This document shows, in pieces, positions 7,576 to 14,670 of a stretch of DNA of 43,458 nt. The notes under the pieces were generated by a model that made no database searches, was not told the DNA's origin, and saw nothing but the letters and a program-made list of their open reading frames with translations. The stretch is from JAWXTP01 sp044433415 (GTDB taxonomy: Bacteria; Bacteroidota; Bacteroidia; Bacteroidales; Rikenellaceae). The stretch is taken from NCBI GenBank assembly GCA_044433415.1, contig JAWXTP010000012.1, positions 1 to 43,458 of the forward strand. The letters are read 5' to 3'. The translations under genes were made by a program, and so were the position numbers. Positions within the stretch are counted from its first letter, which is position 1. The number at the start of each line of letters is the position of its first letter.

Positions 7576-8418
7576 TCACTTTATGATTCGTCTTATCTCG
7601 TTAGCCTTTTGCATAGCCTTCTTAAGCCCGTCAGTATCATCTTTCTCTATCAGCTTACGTAATATTTGAAGCTGATGTATGTGCTCACGTAGAACGTCTA
7701 ATACATTGTACTTATTCTGCATAAAGATAGGTAACCACATCTCAGGTGAACTTTTTGCAAGACGTACTGTAGAGTCAAAACCACCACCTGCAAGAACAGT
7801 GATATGATCTTCTTCTAACTCCTTCTCTAGTACGGTTAGTGATAACGCAAAGGATGTAAGATGAGAGATGTGACTAATATATGCAGTATGTATGTCGTGA
7901 TCTTCGGCATTCATGTATGTAACATTCATACCTATAGACTTGTATATGTTTTCTACAAAATTAATAGCATCTTGATTGCTCTTGTCCTTTTCACATAGTA
8001 CAACAGTGCTACCCTTAAAGGCATTGTGTAAAGCCGCCTTTGGGCCACTGTACTCAGTACCCCACATAGGGTGAGTAGCTACAAAGCGACCACGGTTAGG
8101 GTGTTGAGAAATCATATCACATAGTTCACTTTTTGTAGAACCCATGTCTATAACTATACACTTTTCGTTAATTCTGTTAAGTAGCTTAATAACAACAGTT
8201 GGAATGTAATTTACTGGTGTTGTTACTACTATAAAGTTAGCTTGTTCGGCAGCTTGCTCTAGAGTTACTATCTCGTCTACAAGTCCAAGTCGTAAAGCCT
8301 CATTAGAGTTATTAATATTAGAATCAACTCCTAATATTTTTTTCACTAAGTTGTTATCTTTTAAACTTAAGGCAAAGGAACCTCCAATAAGTCCTATACC
8401 TATTATTGCAGCTATCAT
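7576..8418 (-). CDS. tyrA: Prephenate dehydrogenase
   Basis: 280 residues. The Rossmann motif GIGLIGGSFALSL is at residues 6-18, followed by DSN as the dinucleotide-discriminating end of strand 2. THPMWGTEYSGP and the later HDIHTAYISHISHLTSFAL are hallmark segments of prephenate dehydrogenases, including the catalytic His region. It oxidatively decarboxylates prephenate to 4-hydroxyphenylpyruvate for tyrosine synthesis. It is a single-domain form without an ACT or chorismate-mutase fusion; the mutase is supplied by the downstream bifunctional gene. The start is 4 bp after the aminotransferase stop, so translation is probably coupled. Confidence 0.95.
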   Translation of the reverse strand: MIAAIIGIGLIGGSFALSLKDNNLVKKILGVDSNINNSNEALRLGLVDEIVTLEQAAEQANFIVVTTPVNYIPTVVIKLLNRINEKCIVIDMGSTKSELCDMISQHPNRGRFVATHPMWGTEYSGPKAALHNAFKGSTVVLCEKDKSNQDAINFVENIYKSIGMNVTYMNAEDHDIHTAYISHISHLTSFALSLTVLEKELEEDHITVLAGGGFDSTVRLAKSSPEMWLPIFMQNKYNVLDVLREHIHQLQILRKLIEKDDTDGLKKAMQKANEIRRIIK

Positions 8419-8422
8419 AATC

Positions 8423-9592
8423 TTATAATTTGTTTAATGCCTCTTGTAGCTTTTCTTTAGGGGCACAAAGACTAATTCTAATGTAATCCTTGCCCTCACT
8501 ACCAAATATAGCACCTGGTGTTATAAATACGCCTTTTTCTAATAGTATCTTATCAATAAATTCGTAGCAGTCACCACTATTTTCAGGAAGTTTACCCCAA
8601 ATAAATAAGCCTGCTTGATTTTTACGAGCTGTGCAACCTAATTTGTCAATTATCGCATAGCCTAGTTCTTCTCTTTCTTTATAAACCTTATTTAGGCTTT
8701 CATACCAATCATCGCCTAGGTGTAAAGCTTCAGCAGCAGCAAGTTGCATAGGTAAGAACATACCTGAATCCATGTTGCTTTTAAAACGTAAGACCTCTGT
8801 GATACGCTCTTTAGCGCCCATTAATGCTCCTAAACGCCAACCTGCCATGTTATGGCTTTTACTAAGAGAGTTAAGTTCAAGGACACAGTCTTTAGCACCT
8901 TCTACACTTAGTAAACTCATAGGTTTTTCGTTTCTAATAAAGCTATAAGGATTGTCGTGAAGTACTAAGATGTTATGTTTTTTTGCGAACTTTACGATAT
9001 TTTCAAACAAACCCTCTTTTGGAGTAGTACCTGTAGGCATGTGAGGATAATTAACAACCATAATCTTAACGCCCTTAAGACCATCTGCTTCTATCTCGTC
9101 AAAGTTAATTTGAAAATCGTTTTCCTCTTTTAGTTTGTACTCTACAATAACACCACCTGCAAGGTTTACAGCAGAAGTATAAGTAGGGTAGCCTGGATTT
9201 GGTACTAAAACCTTATCTCCTTTAGAAAGGTAGGTCATCATACAGTGCATAACACCTTCCTTAGAACCTATAAGAGGTAGCACTTCATTTTGTGGATTTA
9301 AAGTTACTCCATAATATGTTTGATACCAATAACAAAAAGCAGATCTAAGTTCTAAAGAACCTATATAAGATTGATAACCATGAGCGCCAGGCTTTGCGCT
9401 TTCTACAGCTAGTCTATCACATACTACTTTTGCGGCAGGAAGGTCGGGGCTGCCAACTCCTAAAGATATAATCTCTCTACCCGCTTTACGTAACTCATCT
9501 ACCTCTCTTAATTTTTTTGAGAAGTAATATTCTCCCACACTACTAAGTCTATCAGAAAGTGTAATTTCTATAGGGTTATTTTCTGTATTCAT
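8423..9592 (-). CDS. Class I/II pyridoxal-phosphate aminotransferase (aromatic/aspartate type)
   Basis: 389 residues with the fold-type I pattern: NPGYPTYTSAV in the PLP phosphate/substrate region, VNYPHMPTG, HDNPYSFI, the PLP-lysine segment LNSLSKSHNMAGWRLGA, and IRISLC with the carboxylate-binding Arg. In this operon, between prephenate dehydratase and prephenate dehydrogenase, the expected job is transamination of phenylpyruvate and 4-hydroxyphenylpyruvate to Phe and Tyr. The sequence alone cannot exclude an aspartate or LL-diaminopimelate preference. It is separated from pheA by 21 bp and from tyrA by 4 bp. Confidence 0.9.
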   Translation of the reverse strand: MNTENNPIEITLSDRLSSVGEYYFSKKLREVDELRKAGREIISLGVGSPDLPAAKVVCDRLAVESAKPGAHGYQSYIGSLELRSAFCYWYQTYYGVTLNPQNEVLPLIGSKEGVMHCMMTYLSKGDKVLVPNPGYPTYTSAVNLAGGVIVEYKLKEENDFQINFDEIEADGLKGVKIMVVNYPHMPTGTTPKEGLFENIVKFAKKHNILVLHDNPYSFIRNEKPMSLLSVEGAKDCVLELNSLSKSHNMAGWRLGALMGAKERITEVLRFKSNMDSGMFLPMQLAAAEALHLGDDWYESLNKVYKEREELGYAIIDKLGCTARKNQAGLFIWGKLPENSGDCYEFIDKILLEKGVFITPGAIFGSEGKDYIRISLCAPKEKLQEALNKL

Positions 9593-9613
9593 AATTTTAT
9601 TATTAAAACTTCT

Positions 9614-10501
9614 TTAAAGGATGTGTTCTGCTTTTTTGTATGCTCCACAAATGAAAAGATTTTTAGATGCTGATGAAGCATATTTTATTGCAGTCTCAAA
9701 ATCTTCTATATTATCAAATTCTACATCTGTGTGGAATAGATAATGGAAAGGGTCAGAAGGAATAGGATAAGACTGTAACTTTGACATGTTAATACCACAA
9801 AGTTCAAAACATTTAAGTACAGACAAAAGTGAGCCTCCTGTGTGTTCTACTTCAAAATATAAGGATGCTTTATTTATATGAACGTTAGGCATAACTTTGT
9901 CAGCTCGTTCAACTATTAAGAATCTTGTGAAATTGTTTTTGAAGGTGTTGATATTAGGAGCTATGATTTTAAGACCATATAATTTTGCTGCAAGCTCACT
10001 AGCTATAGCAGCAACATGTTTTAAGTTATTATCTTTGATTTCTTTTGCACTTAAGGCTGTATCAACCGATTCTACTAGCTTATATCTGTGCATGCCCTCT
10101 TTTTCAAGGAAGTCAGTACATTGTAGTAGTGCTATAGGGTGGGATCTAACCTCTGTGATATCTTCAAGTTCAACATCAGGAAGAATCATCATGTTTTGTG
10201 TTATAGAAAGATAAACCTCTCCAGAAATTTTCAAAGAACTGTTTTGTAGTAAGCGATAATTAGGTAGGATTGAGCCTGCTATAGAGTTTTCGATTGCCAT
10301 AACACCAGCATCAACCTCTAGGTTTTCTATCATAGCTGTTACATCTGCAAAAGTTGCACAAGGAACAATTTCTATGTTATCTCCAAAATATTTATAGGCT
10401 GCCTCTTGGTGAAAGCATCCCTCGTAGCCCTGTATAGCTACTCTTTTAGATTTTAGAGACATCTCTGTTATATTATTTTTAGATAAGAGGTCAAGTTCCA
10501 T
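9614..10501 (-). CDS. pheA: Prephenate dehydratase
   Basis: A monofunctional prephenate dehydratase of about 295 residues. Features are VAIQGYEGCFHQEAA at the N-terminus of the catalytic domain, AIENSIAGSI, and the catalytic-loop motif NNFTRFLIVER. The C-terminal ACT domain (SLLSVLKCFELCGINMSKLQSYPI) has the Phe-binding ESRP element replaced by QSYP. I chose ATG 10501: an upstream in-frame ATG at 10549 lies inside the leader terminator hairpin and adds non-homologous residues, and an ATG at 10462 is also possible. It is the first structural gene after the Phe/Tyr leader peptide. It converts prephenate to phenylpyruvate. Confidence 0.93.
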   Translation of the reverse strand: MELDLLSKNNITEMSLKSKRVAIQGYEGCFHQEAAYKYFGDNIEIVPCATFADVTAMIENLEVDAGVMAIENSIAGSILPNYRLLQNSSLKISGEVYLSITQNMMILPDVELEDITEVRSHPIALLQCTDFLEKEGMHRYKLVESVDTALSAKEIKDNNLKHVAAIASELAAKLYGLKIIAPNINTFKNNFTRFLIVERADKVMPNVHINKASLYFEVEHTGGSLLSVLKCFELCGINMSKLQSYPIPSDPFHYLFHTDVEFDNIEDFETAIKYASSASKNLFICGAYKKAEHIL

Positions 10502-10526
10502 AATTTTCAGTTTATTTAATTTTTCA

Positions 10527-10562
10527 TAAAAAAAAAGCCTCGCATACACTGCGAAGGCTTTT
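10527..10562 (-). terminator. Attenuator terminator in the pheA leader
   Basis: Minus-strand hairpin with arms 10562-10550 and 10544-10533: AAAAGCC + TCGCA pair with TGCGA + GGCTTTT with one bulged base, 5-nt loop, then a run of T. It sits 26 bp downstream of the leader-peptide stop and about 30 bp upstream of pheA. Its 5' arm is also complementary to the end of the leader-peptide ORF, so it competes with an antiterminator. Confidence 0.85.
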
Positions 10563-10587
10563 AATTCTACTCATAACGATGATATAA

Positions 10588-10662
10588 CTACATAAAGGCT
10601 TCGCTTCTTTTATTGATAAAATAAAAAAAGTAATAAAAAGCAAAATATAGCGAATATTTCAT
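10588..10662 (-). CDS. Phe/Tyr-rich leader peptide (attenuation)
   Basis: A 24-codon ORF, ATG 10662 to TAG 10588-10590, about 50 nt after the predicted transcription start. Six of 24 residues are Phe and five are Tyr; residues 6-15 read YFAFYYFFYF. The operon it precedes makes exactly these two amino acids. Codons 20-23 contain GCGAAGCCTTT, which can pair (10 bp with one mismatch) with the 5' arm of the downstream terminator (10551-10561) to form an antiterminator. A ribosome stalled in the aromatic run would leave this segment free, while one reaching the stop codon would cover it. The peptide itself is inferred to have no function beyond its translation. Confidence 0.88.
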   Translation of the reverse strand: MKYSLYFAFYYFFYFINKRSEAFM

Positions 10663-10717
10663 CATTAGTATCTGTGTTTAAATTATATTTCGTTAGTAAA
10701 GTACGTTTTGTACACAG

Positions 10718-10748
10718 CAAATGTAGTAAAAAAAAACTAGTAAACAAA
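10718..10748 (-). promoter_or_regulatory. Promoter of the pheA operon
   Basis: Minus strand: TTTG at 10748-10745, 19-nt spacer, TACATTTG at 10725-10718. This predicts a start near 10711 and a leader of about 210 nt. Confidence 0.85.
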
Positions 10749-10760
10749 TAAAATTTAAAA

Positions 10761-10806
10761 AATTTACATAGATTTAACAATTTTGCACTTTTTTCCTTTA
10801 ATTTTT
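10761..10806. repeat. Direct repeat of the dbpA 3' end (left end of island)
   Basis: These 46 bp match 16245-16290 at 44 positions, in the same orientation. The copy encodes, on the minus strand, the last 13 residues of the DbpA-like helicase (KIKGKKCKIVKSM) and its stop. One of the two differences is a synonymous GGG/GGA change and the other lies after the stop. It is an isolated fragment with no helicase body behind it. Confidence 0.88.
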
Positions 10807-10879
10807 ACTAAATTCAATTTCTGTATATGGAAAATCAAGAGATAGGTTTGAGTTTATAAAATCTAATTTGAATTAAAAA

Positions 10880-10904
10880 TTGAGGGCTAGTTCTTAGCCC
10901 TCAA
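10880..10904 (-). terminator. Terminator of the hxs operon
   Basis: Perfect 10-bp stem TTGAGGGCTA/TAGCCCTCAA with 5-nt loop, followed on the minus strand by TTTTTAATTC, 10 bp past the hxsA stop. Confidence 0.88.
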
Positions 10905-10913
10905 AGTAGAGTA

Positions 10914-11180
10914 TTACCTACTCGAATAGTGAGAACTATGCGAGCTGTGAGAAGAGTGCGAGCTATGCGAGCTGTGTGAGCTGTGCGAACTATGTGAGTA
11001 GTGCGCAGCAAGCAAATTTGCATCGGCAGAGAATTGCTCAAGAATCAACGGCACGTCTTGCTGCTGCTCTACAAATGAACTGCTCAATGTTGCTTTTGAG
11101 ATCACTTGTTGAGTTGCAGAAGTAGCGAAACTAGCTACTGTTATTACAGTAGATACCGCAAGAAATAATAATTTCTTCAT
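10914..11180 (-). CDS. hxsA: His-Xaa-Ser repeat precursor protein HxsA
   Basis: 88 residues: a Sec-type N-terminal signal-like segment (MKKLLFLAVSTVITVASFA), a ~35-residue middle, and a C-terminal tail from residue 60. The tail is HYS, seven HSS triplets, HYS and a final SR. This His-Xaa-Ser repeat is the defining feature of HxsA, the presumed substrate of the paired radical-SAM maturases HxsB and HxsC encoded just upstream in the same operon. The repeat uses mixed codons (CAT/CAC; AGT/AGC/TCT/TCG/TCA). The ATG is preceded by a strong AAAGGAGG with 5-nt spacing, unusual for Bacteroidetes. It is the last gene of the operon, 32 bp after hxsC. The mature product and its activity are unknown. Confidence 0.9.
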   Translation of the reverse strand: MKKLLFLAVSTVITVASFATSATQQVISKATLSSSFVEQQQDVPLILEQFSADANLLAAHYSHSSHSSHSSHSSHSSHSSHSSHYSSR

Positions 11181-11212
11181 TAAAACCTCCTTTTATAAAG
11201 TTAAACAATAAA

Positions 11213-12349
11213 TTAATTACATATATCATTTTGAGATATATTCTTTATATGCTCACTATGACGATCTTTGTTTGAGGCAAAGAATCCAGCGCAGGAGCTC
11301 ATTAGTGCACACCTTTCGCACTTATCAATATAGATGTTTTTCCAATCCGATATTGATTGTTGAGCAAATGGGCGTATAGATCTAGGTAGAATACATAGTT
11401 GGGCATTGTATATATGGGTGGTGATACCTCTATCACGTAATATTAAAACAGCCTGCTCCAATTCACGATTATAATCGTATGGGTCAATCCATAATTTATC
11501 AATATTATCTTGAGCAAGTCCGAGAGTCTCTATTTGCATAAACGCCACTTGACAGATAAATGGAAAGTTGTGGTATATATACTCAGCTAACTGAGGTAAT
11601 CGCTTGTAGTTGAGTTTATGTATTACAACCCTAATGCCTATACGCTGTCTAAATTGAGCTAAATTATATAATCCATCAACTGTTTTGTAGAATGTATTAG
11701 CACCAACAATTTTATTATGTTCTGAGGCTATATCTGAAAATAATGGAACATCTATTTGTAAGTCGTAATGATGTAATATAGCCAACTTTTTTGCATATCC
11801 CTTATCTGCAAATTTTACCCCATTGGAAAGGATGCTAATTGCAGAATGCGGTAGATGTTTTTGTATATGTTTAATTAATATAAATAACTTATCTCCAATT
11901 AATGTTGGTTCGCCCCCTGTGATTCCTACCTCTTGCGTACTTTTGTCAAATAGTGATATTAATTTGAGATTAAAATCTGTTTTGTCTTTCTCCTTTACTA
12001 TGGGTGGTTGAGGACACATTACACATCTGTGGTTGCACAATTCTGTTGCCATTATCGCATTGTGACTTGACCTTATATCATAGAGAAAAATTATTTCTCC
12101 GCTACTATTTATCAACACCACATCACCATCTTTAAAATCAGATAACTCACTAACCATACAGAATGATCTATTTGTAGAGCCGCTCAATTTTCTATTTGAT
12201 ATTGTAGCAGCATATCCACGCTTAGGAGTATCTAGATTCTCAGACACTAATATATATTTATTTCGTCCAAATATATTTTTGGGTTTGAGTGTTATAATTC
12301 CCAACACTTCATCTTCGATATTTGTAACTATGCTATTTATCTGTTTCAT
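11213..12349 (-). CDS. hxsC: His-Xaa-Ser system radical SAM maturase HxsC
   Basis: 378 residues. An N-terminal ~95-residue region precedes the radical-SAM core. The [4Fe-4S] motif is CNHRCVMC (Cys 105, 109, 112), followed by the GGEPTLIG glycine motif. A C-terminal Cys group CERCALMSSC suggests an auxiliary cluster or twitch/SPASM-like end. Length, order and the partner genes match the HxsC family. It presumably modifies the His/Ser repeat tail of HxsA together with HxsB; the chemistry is not established from sequence. It starts 6 bp after hxsB. Confidence 0.9.
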   Translation of the reverse strand: MKQINSIVTNIEDEVLGIITLKPKNIFGRNKYILVSENLDTPKRGYAATISNRKLSGSTNRSFCMVSELSDFKDGDVVLINSSGEIIFLYDIRSSHNAIMATELCNHRCVMCPQPPIVKEKDKTDFNLKLISLFDKSTQEVGITGGEPTLIGDKLFILIKHIQKHLPHSAISILSNGVKFADKGYAKKLAILHHYDLQIDVPLFSDIASEHNKIVGANTFYKTVDGLYNLAQFRQRIGIRVVIHKLNYKRLPQLAEYIYHNFPFICQVAFMQIETLGLAQDNIDKLWIDPYDYNRELEQAVLILRDRGITTHIYNAQLCILPRSIRPFAQQSISDWKNIYIDKCERCALMSSCAGFFASNKDRHSEHIKNISQNDICN

Positions 12350-12355
12350 AATTTA

Positions 12356-13777
12356 TTAATTTATCCAAGACCAGAATATTTTATTAATTTCGGGATCGTT
12401 GCGTTTAAGTAACTCAAAGAGGTATGTTATTACACTTTTGGTTTTTCTACACATCTCATTAGTTGGTCTAAATCCAATCATGTCTCCCTGTTCTGAGAAG
12501 TTACGTACTGGATCTGCTCCACAATAAGGCTGATAAACGCATTGAGAGCACATTGGTAAACACTCTGTACATGATGATGCAATAATATTATGAAGATTTT
12601 TCCCGTTAAACATATCCTCATAACTATGCGTTGCAACATTACCCAAGCAAAAATAATCCTCACCAAAACGAGCCATCATACGTGCCTCGTCAGATACATA
12701 TACATTGCCATTGAAATCATATATTGCCCCTGCAATACCGACTCCTGCTGGAGATTGTAGGTCTACAAAGCCAGTTGCAAAAGGTGTGAGCATTCGTTTA
12801 AGTAAAAGAGCAGAATAACCCTCTATAAAGAATGTTCCTTGTTTGTTTAACTCTATTATATAGTCAAGTCCAATACGATAATTTTCGATAAACTCCTCAG
12901 TTGAGTATGCTATTTTTTCTTTATATTTCTTTGCAAAGCCATAAGGATTTAATGCTCTAAGAAATATATTATTAAAACCTAATCGTACATATTCATCGAT
13001 AATTTCAGGGAAACGCCCAAGGCTATATTTAGAGGTTGTCATTAATGCAGATACATAATCTTTGTCTTTGCATACCTCTCTAATCATATTCAAGTTGCTC
13101 TCAAATATCTGGTGTGTAAGTTCTGTATTTTGTAATGGTCTGTTTGTATTGTGTAAATCTTCAGGACCATCTAGAGATGTAGAGATTTGGCATTTGTGTT
13201 TGTGAAGATATTTTACCATGTTTTTGTCTAAGAGACACAAATTGGTACATATCACAAAATCAAGGTTTCTTTTTTTGAACAGATTTTGCCATTCAGCCTC
13301 TTCAATAATATATTTGACCATCTCAAAATCGGTAGATGGATCACCACCTTGAAATTCTATCTTAATAAATGGTGATGGAGATTTAAAAATTGTAGTGACT
13401 ATCTTCTTTGCTGTCTCTTTTGTCATATCTGCCGAGTGGTCACTCATGTTCTTACGTGCCACTTGACAATAAATGCAGCTTGAATTACATCTAAGGGTAG
13501 GTACAACCATGTGTAAAGATGTAAAATCCCGAAGTATACTTTTTTTAGTTCTATACTTAGTCGCAAGCATTTTTACAACAGATTCTATATTGTCCGTTGT
13601 TGCTATTTGTTTAGATGCAATATTGTAGAATAATTCACTTTTAGGGTCTAAGTCGCCATTAATTAATTTATTAAAATCACAGTGCGAAAGGAATATATAC
13701 TCCCCAACTTCATTGGTTAGCAGATATTCACTATCATTATAACGCTCAAACCTAAATGGTAATAATTGATAATTCAT
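12356..13777 (-). CDS. hxsB: His-Xaa-Ser system radical SAM maturase HxsB
   Basis: 473 residues. The radical-SAM motif CNSSCIYC is at Cys 97/101/104, followed by EFQGGDPSTDF as the glycine-rich SAM loop. A C-terminal SPASM-like Cys-rich segment contains CTECLPMCSQCVYQPYCGADP and a final conserved Cys (NEMC). The N-terminal ~90 residues (MNYQLLPFRFERYNDSEYLLTNEVG) are typical of HxsB. Auxiliary-cluster radical-SAM enzymes of this sort modify ribosomally made peptides. It overlaps neither neighbour but is only 3 bp after hxsD and 6 bp before hxsC, indicating one polycistronic unit. Confidence 0.9.
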   Translation of the reverse strand: MNYQLLPFRFERYNDSEYLLTNEVGEYIFLSHCDFNKLINGDLDPKSELFYNIASKQIATTDNIESVVKMLATKYRTKKSILRDFTSLHMVVPTLRCNSSCIYCQVARKNMSDHSADMTKETAKKIVTTIFKSPSPFIKIEFQGGDPSTDFEMVKYIIEEAEWQNLFKKRNLDFVICTNLCLLDKNMVKYLHKHKCQISTSLDGPEDLHNTNRPLQNTELTHQIFESNLNMIREVCKDKDYVSALMTTSKYSLGRFPEIIDEYVRLGFNNIFLRALNPYGFAKKYKEKIAYSTEEFIENYRIGLDYIIELNKQGTFFIEGYSALLLKRMLTPFATGFVDLQSPAGVGIAGAIYDFNGNVYVSDEARMMARFGEDYFCLGNVATHSYEDMFNGKNLHNIIASSCTECLPMCSQCVYQPYCGADPVRNFSEQGDMIGFRPTNEMCRKTKSVITYLFELLKRNDPEINKIFWSWIN

Positions 13778-13780
13778 ACC

Positions 13781-14101
13781 TTAAATGTTTAATGGTTTGA
13801 AAGCCTCGTTAACTATCATTTCTCGAATTGCTCCAAATTGTTTTTCTGTGTTGCAGCGTAGCTGTTGGTCGATTAGTTCGTTACAGAATTGTTTGACAGC
13901 TTCTTCTGTAATAGTATTATTATCTTTACTCTCAAAAATAATTTCTATATTATTGCCTTTGAGTGCTTGATGTATAAAAAATAGATGTGAGAATTTGTAA
14001 CACGCAGCAGTGATAGAGTCTTTTGTGTAGATACATAAGTCAACTGAAAGTTGAAAACGATTGTCATCTGTCGTAATGATGGGGAATGTTATTTTTGTCA
14101 T
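13781..14101 (-). CDS. hxsD: His-Xaa-Ser system protein HxsD
   Basis: 106 residues, small and soluble, with no signal peptide. The C-terminal half, FCNELIDQQLRCNTEKQFGAI plus REMIVNEAF, fits the family signature built around an L-x-D-x-x-L-R core followed by an I-R-x-x-I-x-x-A-F segment. It is first in the hxs operon, directly ahead of hxsB. By analogy with other radical-SAM peptide systems it could be a leader-recognition or scaffold partner, but this is inference. A hairpin (ATTGCCT/AGGCAAT, 14110-14140) lies immediately in front of the ATG and may affect its translation. Confidence 0.85.
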   Translation of the reverse strand: MTKITFPIITTDDNRFQLSVDLCIYTKDSITAACYKFSHLFFIHQALKGNNIEIIFESKDNNTITEEAVKQFCNELIDQQLRCNTEKQFGAIREMIVNEAFKPLNI

Positions 14102-14149
14102 GCTAAGTTAATTGCCTGCCTCTCAGTTCTGAAGGCAATTATATTATAC

Positions 14150-14366
14150 AAAAAAAGCGTGAACTGTATGCTCACACTGTGGTCTGAAGGTCCTGAGAAA
14201 CCATGAATGCACAGATAGAACATAGCAATTCACGCCTGGTAAATAGGCGTGAAGTCACTATGCAATCCTTGTACATTCTTTGAAAATTTCTCAGGTTTTC
14301 AGGCTACAAGTAAAGCATAACGCTTTCAAAACGTTATTCATATGTAATGATACACTATTTGCATAT
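14150..14366 (-). ncRNA. Structured RNA of about 215 nt upstream of hxsD (unclassified; 6S-like rod)
   Basis: Between a consensus promoter and a T7 run the minus strand can fold into one long rod. The nested pairings are 14320-14326 with 14154-14160; 14315-14319 with 14167-14171; 14298-14302 with 14184-14188; 14287-14295 with 14192-14200; 14270-14278 with 14205-14213; 14258-14262 with 14221-14225; and a 9-bp terminal hairpin, 14245-14253 with 14229-14237. All pairs were read directly and only one is a wobble in the 9-bp helices. It ends with ACGCTTTTTTT like an intrinsic terminator. It could be a 6S-type regulatory RNA or an attenuating 5' leader of the hxs operon starting 49 bp later. I do not recognise a specific Rfam family. 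Confidence 0.7.
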
Positions 14367-14373
14367 CATAGCA

Positions 14374-14405
14374 CAAAACTAATAAAAAACTATGTAATTA
14401 CCAAA
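14374..14405 (-). promoter_or_regulatory. Promoter for the structured RNA / hxs operon
   Basis: Minus strand: TTTG at 14405-14402, 20-nt spacer, TAGTTTTG at 14381-14374. No other -33/-7 pair is evident between here and hxsD, so hxs may depend on read-through from this promoter. From 14406 to 14562 I see nothing further. Confidence 0.8.
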
Positions 14406-14562
14406 AATATATTTCATTTTCAGCTATTTGTTTTATTCTGAGGAGTTGTGTAAGCTAATTTTGTAGGTTCTTTTTGTATAATTATAACTTGTTGAAAATA
14501 TTTGAATGCTCTTTGCTGACAGTGATTAGAAACGGTTATTAGTAGTGACTATATACAAAAAA

Positions 14563-14587
14563 ACAGCCAGTGCGCTGCACTGACTGT
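14563..14587 (-). terminator. Terminator of the Abi_2 gene
   Basis: Hairpin ACAGTCAGTGC/GCACTGGCTGT with one internal mismatch and 3-nt loop, followed by TTTTTTT on the minus strand; 83 bp past the Abi_2 stop. Confidence 0.8.
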
Positions 14588-14670
14588 GATTATATTTCTT
14601 AATAGTAACATTAATTTTCACCCTGCTTTAACTATAAATCGGGTAATAGTAAAGTGATTAATTCCTGCTG

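Noticed and set aside
10502..10549. Upstream start for pheA at 10549
   Set aside because: It would place the start inside the attenuator hairpin and add residues unlike prephenate dehydratases.
10562..10720. A T-box or metabolite riboswitch in the pheA leader
   Set aside because: No T-box sequence or aptamer-like core was seen; the leader is fully explained by the peptide, antiterminator and terminator.
12478..12666. A 62-codon minus-strand ORF inside hxsB
   Set aside because: It is out of frame within a clear radical-SAM gene.
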